Source of the DNA: Clostridiales bacterium GWF2_38_85
GTDB taxonomy: Bacteria > Bacillota > Clostridia > Oscillospirales > CAG-382
DNA length: 64,000 nucleotides
NCBI GenBank assembly: GCA_001797275.1
Contig: MGOY01000018.1
Location: 1 to 64,000, forward strand
Direction: 5' to 3'
Shown here: positions 7,378 through 15,888 of the stretch, in pieces
How the letters are laid out: each line of letters opens with the position of its first letter
Position numbering within the stretch: the stretch's first letter is position 1
Notes under the pieces: model-generated
Told to the model about the DNA's origin: nothing
The model's input: the letters and a program-made list of their open reading frames with translations, nothing else
The model's database searches: none
Made by a program: the position numbers and the translations under genes

Positions 7378-8307
7378 TTATTTTTTAACTGGGACTAATA
7401 CTGATATTCTCAGATTATCACCTTCTATTCCAAATCCCATGTGTTCTTCGAGAATGTGTCGTTCATTGTCAAGGTTCAACTTCCAATCGTCGTTATTTAA
7501 TCCTTCCTTTATTTTATTCCATAACTCGTTTATATGGATACATTCATTTGAAAATGCAGCATATATACCACCTGGTAATCTTTTTTTATAAAGATAGTCA
7601 GGTATAACTATGTATTCAGGTATTGAAACGCAGAAATCGTATCCAAATTTGGGATTATCTTTAGTAGGATATGGCATGGTATTAAATCCGAAAAAACGTG
7701 CGGTACCTAACAAATCATTATTTATTATCCATGATAAAGCGGGCTCGGGATCTTCCGGCTCAAGTCCATAATGGTGGCACGCTGCCGTACGCATGGGCGG
7801 AAGTATAATTATACTATATTTTTGCTCATAACTTGAATTACCAATTGACATACTATATATCTTTTTATTATTGATGTCATTAATTATATCTTTTTTTATA
7901 TGATTCACCGTAACTGTAGTTGAAATATTTTCGATAGATTCTAATAGAGACAAAGACATAGTTTGATTTTGTTTTGTAATTTCTATTATTTCCGATATGA
8001 CATTGCGGCGTTTATTTAAATCTACTTTCGCTTTATTTAATTTGTTTGATTGACTTTGTAAAGCGATTATTAATTCGTCAATCGATTTATACTTTAATAT
8101 TTTCTTTATATCTTGAATAGATAAATCAAGACGACGTAATAAATCAGTAATTAATATACAGCTTACTGCTTCTGAGTCATACATTCGCCAACCAGACTGA
8201 GGATTTCTTATGCTTTGAAAAAGTCCCATGTCTTCCCAATGACGCAATGTTCGGCTGCTGACATTGATTTTTATTGATAATTCACTGATTGTAGTCAATT
8301 CTTTCAT
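7378..8307 (-). CDS. MerR-family transcriptional regulator with effector-binding domain
   Basis: 309 aa. Residues 1-75 are a MerR winged helix: TTISELSIKINVSSRTLRHWEDMGL is the HTH, and RMYDSEAV and LLRRLDLSIQDIKKIL complete the domain. A coiled coil (about 80-125) carries the dimer interface. Residues about 150-305 form a GyrI-like effector-binding domain. Such proteins are ligand-triggered activators. It is first in the cassette, and its promoter has the 19-bp spacer typical of MerR-controlled promoters, so autoregulation with GNAT and Zn-ribbon genes is likely. Confidence 0.88.
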   Translation of the reverse strand: MKELTTISELSIKINVSSRTLRHWEDMGLFQSIRNPQSGWRMYDSEAVSCILITDLLRRLDLSIQDIKKILKYKSIDELIIALQSQSNKLNKAKVDLNKRRNVISEIIEITKQNQTMSLSLLESIENISTTVTVNHIKKDIINDINNKKIYSMSIGNSSYEQKYSIIILPPMRTAACHHYGLEPEDPEPALSWIINNDLLGTARFFGFNTMPYPTKDNPKFGYDFCVSIPEYIVIPDYLYKKRLPGGIYAAFSNECIHINELWNKIKEGLNNDDWKLNLDNERHILEEHMGFGIEGDNLRISVLVPVKK

Positions 8308-8355
8308 ATGAATAAATACAACCTTTCATTTCTAATCGATGATACGATTATAATT

Positions 8356-8386
8356 ATTATAATACTTCACATCGCGTTAATTGCAA
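8356..8386 (-). promoter_or_regulatory. MerR-type promoter with 19-bp spacer
   Basis: On the minus strand TTGCAA (8386-8381) and TATAAT (8361-8356) are 19 bp apart. That spacing is too long for unaided sigma-A and is a hallmark of promoters remodelled by MerR proteins. The remaining 8387-8544 is AT-rich and carries no gene. Confidence 0.55.
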
Positions 8387-8544
8387 TAGAAAGAATAAAT
8401 CTTTAAATAAAAATATAAAATAATTAGTATTGGTCTAGAGATTTGGTATGAATTTATTGTTAAATAGTATTATTTATTTTACAATTATCAGATCATATAA
8501 AACAACTGTTGCTTAATATGCTCCAGTTAAAATACCTCTCATAT

Positions 8545-8593
8545 TAACCAAAACAGCTGATATCCAATGGTTTGTCGGATATCAGCTGTTGAT
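8545..8593. terminator. Terminator repeat, right copy (49 bp)
   Basis: A 14-bp perfect stem AACAGCTGATATCC/GGATATCAGCTGTT ends 5 bp from the acyl-CoA synthetase stop codon. It matches 48 of 49 positions of the repeat at 5715-5763 and terminates the minus-strand synthetase transcript. Confidence 0.8.
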
Positions 8594-8598
8594 TTTTA

Positions 8599-10905
8599 CT
8601 AATGCTTATTGTTTTCTGCTTCGTGTCTCTCACGCAGCTCGACACGGCGGATTTTTCCGCTGATTGTCTTTGGAAGCTCTGTTACAAACTCAACTATACG
8701 CGGGTATTTGTAAGGTGCGGTGTTGGTTTTGACATATTCCTGTATTTCATGCTTGAGTTCTTCGGTTGCTTCGGTGCCTTTGGTAAGCACTATTGTTGCT
8801 TTAACGATCTGACCTCTGACTTCGTCCGGAACACCGGTTATAGCACATTCAAGCACATACGGAAGCTCCATGATGACATTCTCAATCTCGAACGGTCCTA
8901 TTCTGTAGCCCGATGACTTGATAAGATCGTCGGTTCGACCGACATACCAGAAGAATCCGTCCTCATCACGCCATGCAGTGTCACCTGTATGGTAGATATC
9001 ATCATGCCATGCTTCAGTTGTCTTGGCTTTGTCCTTGTAATATCCCTGGAACAGTCCACAGGGCTTTGATTTATCTGTGCGGATAACAATTTCGCCTGTT
9101 TCACCAATATTAACACTCTTGCCGTCAGCATCAACAAGGTCAACCTTGTATTGCGGACTGGGTTTACCCATCGAACCAATCTTTGATGTTGTACCGACAA
9201 GGTTACAAATGGTCAGCGTTGTTTCTGTCTGTCCAAAGCCTTCCATAAGATTGATTCCGGTCGCTTTCTGGAATTGGTAGTAAACCTCAGGATTCAATGC
9301 TTCTCCCGCAGTGGTCGCATATTCAAGTGATGATAAATCGTATTTAGATAAATCTTCTTTGATGAAGAATCTGAACATAGTCGGCGGCGCACAGAACGTT
9401 GTTATATTATATTGTTTAATCATCGAAAGAATATCGTGCGCAACAAATTTATCGAAGTCATAAACAAAGAATGCACCTTCACAGAGCCATTGACCATAAA
9501 GCTTACCCCAGAGGGCCTTACCCCAACCGGTATCAGAAATAGTGAAGTGGATTCCGTCAGGATCAACATTGTGCCAATATTTTGCTGTTACAAAGTGTCC
9601 GAGAGGGTATGTGTGGCTGTGCATAGCAATTTTGGGATAGCCTGTTGTACCGCTCGTGAAGAACATTAACATCAAATCCTCGCCAGCAGCGCTGTCCTCG
9701 GTGCGTTCGAACTTATCCGAGAAGCATTCAATCTGTTCGTTAAAATTGCTCCAACCATCTCGAGCTTCGCCGACAATAATACGGGTTTTGACAGTCGGAC
9801 TCTCATCAAGTGCGATATCGGCTTGATTTGCTGTATCACCGTCCGAGGTACAAACGATTGCACTAACCTCAGCAGCATTGAAGCGATATATAAAATCCTT
9901 TTTGACAAGTTGATTTGTCGCAGGGATAACGACAGCACCAAGCTTGTGAAGTGCTAAAATTGAGAACCAGAACTGATAATGACGCTTGAGCACAAGCATG
10001 ACCTTGTCACCTTTTTTTATACCGAGCGATTTGAAGAAGTTTGCGGTCATATTACTATATTTTTTGATGTCAGCGAAAGTATATCTTCTTTCGTTCATTT
10101 CGCGGTCAACATGCACCATTGCGACCTTGTTAGGGGCTTTCTCCGCAAGAACATCAACGACATCAAATGCGAAATTGAACTTGTCGGTATTCTTGAATTT
10201 TATATTTTGTAATACACCTTTTTCGCTTAACTCTGTTTCAACAAAATTTTCATAAACAGCTCTATCTTTTGCTGTATGTGTCGCTGCATAAACGGTGCTG
10301 AGCTTGCCAACTTCTTCGGTATAACTGTATTCACTGCCGACACCGTTGATAACAATGGCATAAAAGACACAGCCCTTGCCGCTTGTCGCTAACATACCAT
10401 GTGGTGATGAGCTGTCATAATAAACTGTATCACCTTCGTTAAGAACTTCAACATGACCGTCAATGCAGATCTTCAGGCTGCCCGATATAATTATATTGAA
10501 CTCCTGCCCTTTATGTGTGCTGCTCTTAATGGGTTTATCCTGTTCACTGTCACTGTAAGGTGCTTTGACAAGGAAGGGTTCAGCCATTTTTTTGCGGAAT
10601 AACGGAGCAAGTGCCTGGTATGAGAAACCCTTTCTTCTTGCGATAGGAGCACCTTCACCCTTACGTACGACAGAATATGAGGACAGGGTAGGGCTTGAAC
10701 CCTGAAGCAGATCGGTTACTTCAACACCGAATCTTCCTGCGCATTTGTAGATAAAAGTAAACGTGAAATCTGTTGCTCCGCTTTCAAGAAGCAGGTATTC
10801 ATCCTTTGAAACCGACGTAACCTCAACCATTTCTTCAACAGTAATATTAAGTATCTCACGAAGTTCCTTGATACGTCTTGCGATATCTTTGATTTTCTGT
10901 TCCAT
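8599..10905 (-). CDS. Acyl-CoA synthetase fused to N-terminal XRE and cupin domains
   Basis: 768 aa with three modules. Residues about 5-65 are an XRE-type HTH (IKELREILNITVEEMVEVTSVSKDEYLLLESG). Residues about 125-200 form a cupin barrel (HKGQEFNIIISGSLKICIDG, GDTVYYDSSSPHG). Residues about 235-765 are an AMP-binding adenylate-forming enzyme: the P-loop FFTSGTTGYPKIAMHSH, the hinge region YHTGDTAWRDEDGFFWYVGR, and the C-terminal catalytic lysine in PKTISGKIRRVEL. The enzyme part makes an acyl-adenylate and then an acyl-CoA. XRE-cupin modules are normally small-molecule-responsive repressors, so the fusion may sense its own substrate or moonlight as a regulator. A T-box leader controls it. 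The specifier points to isoleucine, which would fit activation of 2-methylbutyrate or a related acid for isoleucine synthesis (inference). Confidence 0.88.
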   Translation of the reverse strand: MEQKIKDIARRIKELREILNITVEEMVEVTSVSKDEYLLLESGATDFTFTFIYKCAGRFGVEVTDLLQGSSPTLSSYSVVRKGEGAPIARRKGFSYQALAPLFRKKMAEPFLVKAPYSDSEQDKPIKSSTHKGQEFNIIISGSLKICIDGHVEVLNEGDTVYYDSSSPHGMLATSGKGCVFYAIVINGVGSEYSYTEEVGKLSTVYAATHTAKDRAVYENFVETELSEKGVLQNIKFKNTDKFNFAFDVVDVLAEKAPNKVAMVHVDREMNERRYTFADIKKYSNMTANFFKSLGIKKGDKVMLVLKRHYQFWFSILALHKLGAVVIPATNQLVKKDFIYRFNAAEVSAIVCTSDGDTANQADIALDESPTVKTRIIVGEARDGWSNFNEQIECFSDKFERTEDSAAGEDLMLMFFTSGTTGYPKIAMHSHTYPLGHFVTAKYWHNVDPDGIHFTISDTGWGKALWGKLYGQWLCEGAFFVYDFDKFVAHDILSMIKQYNITTFCAPPTMFRFFIKEDLSKYDLSSLEYATTAGEALNPEVYYQFQKATGINLMEGFGQTETTLTICNLVGTTSKIGSMGKPSPQYKVDLVDADGKSVNIGETGEIVIRTDKSKPCGLFQGYYKDKAKTTEAWHDDIYHTGDTAWRDEDGFFWYVGRTDDLIKSSGYRIGPFEIENVIMELPYVLECAITGVPDEVRGQIVKATIVLTKGTEATEELKHEIQEYVKTNTAPYKYPRIVEFVTELPKTISGKIRRVELRERHEAENNKH

Positions 10906-10933
10906 GTCAACAAATCCTTTCTAAAACTAAAAT

Positions 10934-11180
10934 AAAAAAATCCGTCTCAAAGAAAACCTTTGAGACGGAATATATGTTCCGCGGTACCACTCAAATTGCA
11001 CAAATTGTGCCGCTCACAGGCTCAAACAAACCCTTTGCTTTAACGCAGCAATTACGTAGACGCTTACTGTTATTCAGCTTCTCAGCTCGGAAGTGATGTG
11101 TTTTAAAATATACGTTATTGACTCACACCGAACGTCAATTCTCTGAGAACGAATAAATTCAACCGTCTTCGTCATAGCTT
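10934..11180 (-). promoter_or_regulatory. T-box riboswitch upstream of the acyl-CoA synthetase
   Basis: On the minus strand: Stem I begins ACGAAGACGG and closes with CGTCT, with an AGAGA motif and a GGTG-containing apical loop. The T-box core GAGTGGTACCGCGG (about 10980-10993) is followed by a terminator of 12 bp (10941-10952 with 10958-10969) and a T7 run. By aligning the segment ATCACTTCCGAG to known leaders, the specifier is most likely ATC (isoleucine); this reading is tentative. Uncharged tRNA would switch the gene on. Confidence 0.9.
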
Positions 11181-11200
11181 TTATATATTGTATTTTATAT

Positions 11201-11228
11201 ATTATATCAGACATTTCAATATTATCAA
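11201..11228 (-). promoter_or_regulatory. Promoter of the T-box transcript
   Basis: Minus-strand TTGATA (11228-11223) and TATAAT (11206-11201), 16-bp spacer, just after the dapB stop codon. The acyl-CoA synthetase is therefore transcribed separately from dapAB. Confidence 0.65.
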
Positions 11229-11242
11229 CAGCTTTTTGAAAA

Positions 11243-11989
11243 TTAATTACCAAGCATTGATTTCATATTATACATACCGCTTGGTTGCTTAACAAGAAAT
11301 GCTGCCGCACATATAGCTCCCTGGGCGAAAAGACTTCTGCTGTGTGCTTCATGACGCAGCTTGATTGTTTCGGTGCCGTCAGATATGATTATTTCATGCT
11401 CACCGATTACACTGCCGTAGCGAAGCGCATGGATACCGATCTCATTTTCACTGCGTTTTTCCATACCATGTCTGCTGTAAACGAATTCTGCTTCGGTGCG
11501 AACTTCTTTTATACTATTGGCAAGAAGCAGTGCTGTTCCGCTTGGCGAATCCAGCTTCATGTTGTGATGGGCTTCAACAATTTCTATGTTTGCGTTCTGC
11601 ATAACAGATGCAACTCTCTTTGCCATCTCAGCAAGCAATGCAATACCTACTGACATATTTGCAGATTTGAATATTGCAATTTTTTTAGATGCATCTTCAA
11701 TTATATTCATTTCAGCATCTGTATGACCGGTTGTTGCAATTACGACCGGTAGATTGCGACTTATAGCATAATCAATCAAGGTGCTGGTTATCGAATGATG
11801 CGAAAAGTCAATGATAATATCTGCATCACCGTCAAAGTCGGCAAGATGTTCATATATAGGGAAAGCGGCATGAGAAGCACTGTTGATGTCAATAGCCGCA
11901 GCAAGACTCGCACCTCTGTAGCCGTTGAGTGCAAGCTCGGTTATAACTTTTCCCATTTTTCCGTTTGCACCGTTTATTATAACTTTCAT
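11243..11989 (-). CDS. dapB: 4-hydroxy-tetrahydrodipicolinate reductase
   Basis: 248 aa from the ATG at 11989 (MKVIINGANGKMG); the upstream start in the track adds a non-homologous basic leader. NAD(P)H binding is shown by INGANGKMG, the substrate loop by EAHHNMKLDSPSGTA, and DIIIDFSHHS is also typical. It reduces hydroxy-tetrahydrodipicolinate in the lysine and diaminopimelate pathway. It lies 157 bp after dapA in the same direction, probably in one transcript under the lysine riboswitch. The dapA-dapB gap has short imperfect inverted repeats but no gene. Length is slightly short of the usual 250-270 aa but the key motifs are intact. Confidence 0.93.
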   Translation of the reverse strand: MKVIINGANGKMGKVITELALNGYRGASLAAAIDINSASHAAFPIYEHLADFDGDADIIIDFSHHSITSTLIDYAISRNLPVVIATTGHTDAEMNIIEDASKKIAIFKSANMSVGIALLAEMAKRVASVMQNANIEIVEAHHNMKLDSPSGTALLLANSIKEVRTEAEFVYSRHGMEKRSENEIGIHALRYGSVIGEHEIIISDGTETIKLRHEAHSRSLFAQGAICAAAFLVKQPSGMYNMKSMLGN

Positions 11990-12145
11990 TTTTATAACCA
12001 TTCCTTTCGTCGTTGCGCGGAGTTTTGAGCTGGTTTTGCGAAGCAAAATTTACGTCATACCGTCCACCGCATAACTTGTGATGCGAGTGTAAAAGGCACA
12101 AAACTCTTTGTCTGAAAGTTTACTTTCAGACTTGTTGCCTTTCAT

Positions 12146-13036
12146 TCAGACATTCAGACCGCTTTTACGCATTTCGTTAAGCAACACCTGATAATGTGCA
12201 TCTTCCATAACCGCAAGCGGTGAGCGAAGATAATTCCTGCAATATCCCATAGCTGCAACTGCAGCTTTTACCGGAATCGGATTTACTTCCGAAAAGAGCG
12301 CATGAATGAGAGGGATCATATCAAGCTGCAGCGTTGTACTCTCTGCTATTTTACCTTCAAAGAATAGTTTGCATATTTCAGCGGTTTTTCTAGGATGTAT
12401 GTTTGATAAAACAGATATGCAACCGATTCCGCCGAGTGCCATTATCGGAACGATCTGATCGTCGTTACCTGAATAAACATCAAGCTTGCCACGACATAGC
12501 GCAATTGTATCGGCAATTTTTGAAATATCACCACCTGCTTCTTTTACTGCAGAAATGTTCGGGTGTTCTGACAATTCAAGATAAGTTTTACATTCAATAT
12601 TCATACCGGTTCTTGAAGGAACATTATAGAGTATAACCGGGACAGAACTGCAATCTGCAATCTCGGTAAACATTTTAACAAGACCTTTTTGTGTTGTTTT
12701 GTTGTAATAGGGAGTAACAACAAGCACGCTATCGACGCCTGCTTCACATGCACAGCGGGTTAGATCCAATGCATATGCGGTATCATTACTACCGGTTCCG
12801 GCAATAACTGGCACACGACCGTCAACCTGTTTTGCAACGAATTTAATTGCTTCACGGTGTTCATCATCGGTGAGAGTTGAAGCTTCACCTGTTGTTCCGC
12901 AAACAACAATTCCATTAACTCCTTCAGCAATCTGCCATTCGATGTGATTGGCAAACTGTGCATAATTGATACCGTTTTCATCGAGTGGAGTAACAATAGC
13001 TGTTGCAATTCCTTTAAATATTGTTTTCTTTGTCAT
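12146..13036 (-). CDS. dapA: 4-hydroxy-tetrahydrodipicolinate synthase
   Basis: 296 aa from the ATG at 13036, which has AAAGGA 8 nt upstream. It is a TIM-barrel class I aldolase: GTTGEASTLTDDE at the pyruvate site, the catalytic tyrosine in VILYNVPSRTGMN, and the Schiff-base lysine in SAVKEAGGD. It condenses pyruvate with aspartate semialdehyde, the first committed step to diaminopimelate and lysine. It is the first gene behind the lysine riboswitch (13172-13336) and is followed by dapB. Confidence 0.95.
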   Translation of the reverse strand: MTKKTIFKGIATAIVTPLDENGINYAQFANHIEWQIAEGVNGIVVCGTTGEASTLTDDEHREAIKFVAKQVDGRVPVIAGTGSNDTAYALDLTRCACEAGVDSVLVVTPYYNKTTQKGLVKMFTEIADCSSVPVILYNVPSRTGMNIECKTYLELSEHPNISAVKEAGGDISKIADTIALCRGKLDVYSGNDDQIVPIMALGGIGCISVLSNIHPRKTAEICKLFFEGKIAESTTLQLDMIPLIHALFSEVNPIPVKAAVAAMGYCRNYLRSPLAVMEDAHYQVLLNEMRKSGLNV

Positions 13037-13083
13037 AATCATTTTCCTTTCCAAAGGCAGTTCACTTTTTGCTTTGAAAAATC

Positions 13084-13131
13084 AAAAAACCGGCTTATGC
13101 TAATTCAAATATGAATTAGTATTGTAGCCGG
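13084..13131 (-). terminator. Intrinsic terminator of the lysine riboswitch
   Basis: The long stem CCGGCTACAATACTAATTC/GAATTAGCATAAGCCGG (one imperfect stretch) ends in T6 about 48 bp before the dapA start. It is the expression platform of the L-box: lysine binding would favour this stem and stop transcription. Confidence 0.85.
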
Positions 13132-13171
13132 CTATCCTAAAAAAAGACAAGATAATAATATTGTAATTTTT

Positions 13172-13336
13172 CAGATAGCTCTCCGCAAAATGCGACAGTC
13201 GGAGCAATCTTATTTACTCAAACCAGATCAGCCTTTCACCTTGGCTGTCTTCGGCATCCATACCTTTCGTTGATTCCTGTCTGTGAAACAGATTTAAATA
13301 TCAACTATTTATTATAAGATGCGCCTCTACCATAAA
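13172..13336 (-). promoter_or_regulatory. Lysine riboswitch (L-box aptamer)
   Basis: The minus-strand RNA carries the L-box landmarks in order: GGTAGAGGCGC at the 5' side of P1, AAAGGTATGGATGCCGAAG, GGTGAAAGGCTGA, CCGACTGTCGC and finally GGAGAGCTATCTG closing P1. A terminator follows. Position directly upstream of dapA fits feedback control of lysine synthesis. Confidence 0.9.
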
Positions 13337-13355
13337 ATATTTTATTGTAATGTAA

Positions 13356-13384
13356 ATTATAACACATATATATAGCGGTGTCAA
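13356..13384 (-). promoter_or_regulatory. Promoter of the dapAB transcript
   Basis: Minus-strand TTGACA (13384-13379), 17-bp spacer, TATAAT (13361-13356). Both boxes match the consensus, 20 bp upstream of the riboswitch. Confidence 0.8.
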
Positions 13385-13434
13385 CTGTTAAATTTGTACG
13401 ATAATCAAGGTATTTTGTTAGTTTAATTATGTAA

Positions 13435-14079
13435 CTATTTATTCGAGTTTTCTATTTGTTCTTCAAGATGCTTTAATCTTGCTTCAAGTGCACATATCTG
13501 CTGTGTCATCGGGTCGGGCATATGTATCTGGTCGAGATCTGAGAATTTTGGTAACTTGACACCATCACGGCTGACGACTCGTGCAGGAACACCGACAGCA
13601 GTTGAGTTTGGTGGAAGTTCGCATAAAACGACTGCTCCGGCAGCAATCTTGCAATTATCTCCGACTCTCAATGGGCCGAGGACTTTTGCGCCTGCACCAA
13701 TCATGACATTATTACCTATCGTTGGGTGTCTCTTGCCTTTGTGTTTGCCGGTTCCACCCAGAGTAACCCCTTGATAAATTGTACAATTATCGCCGATCTC
13801 GACTGTTTCACCGATTACAACACCCATACCATGGTCAATGAATAGTGCCTTGCCGATTTCTGCTCCGGGATGTATTTCAATACCTGTCTTTTTTCTTGAG
13901 CGTTGTGATATATAGCGTGCAAGAAAAAATAGTTTTCTCTTATGCAACCAATGTGAGAACCTATAACTTAATAACGCTTTAAATCCGGAATAAAGCAGAA
14001 AAACCTCTGCTGAACTGCGTGCGGCAGGGTCTCTTTCTTTTATTGATTTTATATCGTCGCGTAATACTTTAAAAAACAT
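13435..14079 (-). CDS. cysE: Serine O-acetyltransferase
   Basis: 214 aa from the ATG at 14079, which has GGAG 6 nt upstream; the track start adds 18 residues without an SD. The N-terminal helical part (MFFKVLRDDIKSIKERDPAARSSAEVFLLYSGFKAL) and the left-handed beta-helix with hexapeptide repeats (IGETVEIGDNCTIYQGVTLGG) are typical of CysE. Catalytic His and Asp are in IDHGMGVVIGE, and GTGKHKGKRHPTIGNN is the active-site loop. It acetylates serine for cysteine synthesis. No cysK is adjacent. A C-terminal tail of about 25 charged residues could be the CysK-contact end, although it does not finish in isoleucine. Confidence 0.93.
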   Translation of the reverse strand: MFFKVLRDDIKSIKERDPAARSSAEVFLLYSGFKALLSYRFSHWLHKRKLFFLARYISQRSRKKTGIEIHPGAEIGKALFIDHGMGVVIGETVEIGDNCTIYQGVTLGGTGKHKGKRHPTIGNNVMIGAGAKVLGPLRVGDNCKIAAGAVVLCELPPNSTAVGVPARVVSRDGVKLPKFSDLDQIHMPDPMTQQICALEARLKHLEEQIENSNK

Positions 14080-14465
14080 AAAAATCTCCATCTCGACGCT
14101 TGCTGATTGTCGGTCAGACTTGCCGACCGGCAAGTGATTTTTCCTGCGTGAAAATTATTTTTCACGCTATATCTCATTATATATAAACTAACAAATAAAT
14201 ATTTTTTTTAGAATAGCTGGTGTAATTCATTTATTAGTATCGTATAAATATACTATCTACTATATACATTACAGTATATCCAACAAAAAATATTTTGTCA
14301 ATCGTAATATTAAATAATATTAAATAATTTTATGTCAGTGCTTGTAACTTAAAAACATTTATGTTAAACTATCAATAATAAAACTAAAAAATGAAATGTT
14401 TTACGTTTTATTAGGTTCACAAATATTATAATTTGTTTAAAATATTAAATGGGAAGTGAATTGAT
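14080..14465. other. 386-bp divergent intergenic region
   Basis: This AT-rich gap separates divergent cysE and the MGMT-fusion gene. On the minus strand it shows the hairpin CGTGAAAAATAATTTTCACG and a GC-rich palindrome CTTGCCGGTCGGCAAG in the cysE leader. On the plus strand a possible promoter TTGTAA-17-TAAACT lies at 14342-14370. No gene is seen. Confidence 0.5.
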
Positions 14466-15857
14466 TTGACCTTTGATATTATATTATATAATATAGAGTT
14501 GATCAGAAGAGCGGTTATTATTGTTGACAGTAATCTAAATATAATAGGTAAAAATGCATTTGCACAGACAAATGATTTGAAAACTCGAACAGGAGCATCG
14601 ATTAATAATTATTTCAATAAACCTGATATAACAAAACTGTTATTGCTTGAAAACAAGAATTATGTTATAATGGACTTCATAAAAGATAATATAACTTCAT
14701 TTGTCGCAGTCAGATATGATTTGGATGAAAGATATTATTTTTTATATGAAGCGCATCTGATGTGCTTCATCGAAAAACGCATATCATTAGTAGATTTTGT
14801 AACCCGTAGTAAATGCGGAGAGCATTTTGTCAATGTTACTTCTGATATTGTACGAAATGATTATACCAACATTGAAAAGCCTGTGGAACGAACTGTTATA
14901 AAGTATCTGAAGGTGTATTATTACATCCGACATTTACTTGTTATAACATATAATCCAACAACAATGTCTTCGCAGGATATCAACGATATTATCTATGAGT
15001 TGAATGGTCTGACAAAAATTTTCGATACACTATCAAGAAGTATCGGTATGAACATAAACTATAAACCGGGTATCAGGCGTGAAGTAATAGGTAAGTATAA
15101 TCGCGGTGATGTTTTTCTTTCAGCTTTGATTATGCTTTATTTTGCACATCTTGCAATTGATGACCGTACAATATACTGCAGTGTTATGAACTATGACACA
15201 ACGCATTATTTTTCGGTGGACTTTGCAACCCATCTTCCTGAAAAAACAGTTTATTTACTGATATCGGATCAGAATTCACTGAACACTTTATCAGACACCT
15301 GTAAATATGAATATTTCTTCCTGCTGACTCAAGTAAAGAGACTTCTTAACTGTTATACAGGTGATATTGCAATATTGCTTCCGGGCAATAGCTTGTCAAA
15401 CATCAGAATAATGGCGAAATTTGTTGAAACCAGCGATTTTTCAACAACTTTTCACGAATCAACATGGTTAGATGAATACACTGATTACGTTGGAGAGATA
15501 CTTTTGTCTTCAGAACAATTAGATAATATAACAGATGTCCAACCAACCACATATGAAAGAATTTATAAGATTGTAAAAAAGATACCAAAAGGGAAGGTTG
15601 CAAACTACGGGCTTGTTGCAGTACTTGCTGGCAACAGTCGCTGGTCGAGAGCGGTTGGATATGCGTTGCATGTTAATCCGGATCCCCAAAATATACCCTG
15701 CCATAGGGTTGTAACAAAGAATGGTGAGTTGTCCGAAGCATTTGCATTCGGTGGTGGGAACAGACAACGTGAGCTTCTTGAGGCTGAGGGTGTGGGCTTC
15801 TTGCTTGACGGAAGAGTTGACCTCGAAAAGTATTTTTGGGAAGGGTTCGAAGTTTAA
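14466..15857 (+). CDS. MGMT-family alkyltransferase domain fused to a sensor-like N-terminus
   Basis: 463 aa starting at a TTG with GGGAAG about 10 nt upstream. Residues about 358-460 are a methylated-DNA-cysteine methyltransferase-type domain: TYERIYKIVKKIPKGKVANYG, the arginine finger in SRAVGYAL and the acceptor cysteine in IPCHRVV, ending DLEKYFW. Because Cys is kept (not Trp as in alkyltransferase-like proteins), alkyl transfer is possible. The first 350 residues are not a known MGMT partner. AVIIVDSNLNIIGKN looks PAS-like, and the region around 165-320 (YELNGLTKIFDTLSRSIG, LLTQVKRLLNCYTGDIAILLPG) resembles a degenerate histidine-kinase core without a clear phospho-His or N-box. It is followed 31 bp later by a HAD phosphatase gene, probably in one operon. 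Confidence 0.75.
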   Translation: MTFDIILYNIELIRRAVIIVDSNLNIIGKNAFAQTNDLKTRTGASINNYFNKPDITKLLLLENKNYVIMDFIKDNITSFVAVRYDLDERYYFLYEAHLMCFIEKRISLVDFVTRSKCGEHFVNVTSDIVRNDYTNIEKPVERTVIKYLKVYYYIRHLLVITYNPTTMSSQDINDIIYELNGLTKIFDTLSRSIGMNINYKPGIRREVIGKYNRGDVFLSALIMLYFAHLAIDDRTIYCSVMNYDTTHYFSVDFATHLPEKTVYLLISDQNSLNTLSDTCKYEYFFLLTQVKRLLNCYTGDIAILLPGNSLSNIRIMAKFVETSDFSTTFHESTWLDEYTDYVGEILLSSEQLDNITDVQPTTYERIYKIVKKIPKGKVANYGLVAVLAGNSRWSRAVGYALHVNPDPQNIPCHRVVTKNGELSEAFAFGGGNRQRELLEAEGVGFLLDGRVDLEKYFWEGFEV

Positions 15858-15888
15858 ATATTATTGATTTTAAGGAATAACAAATCAC

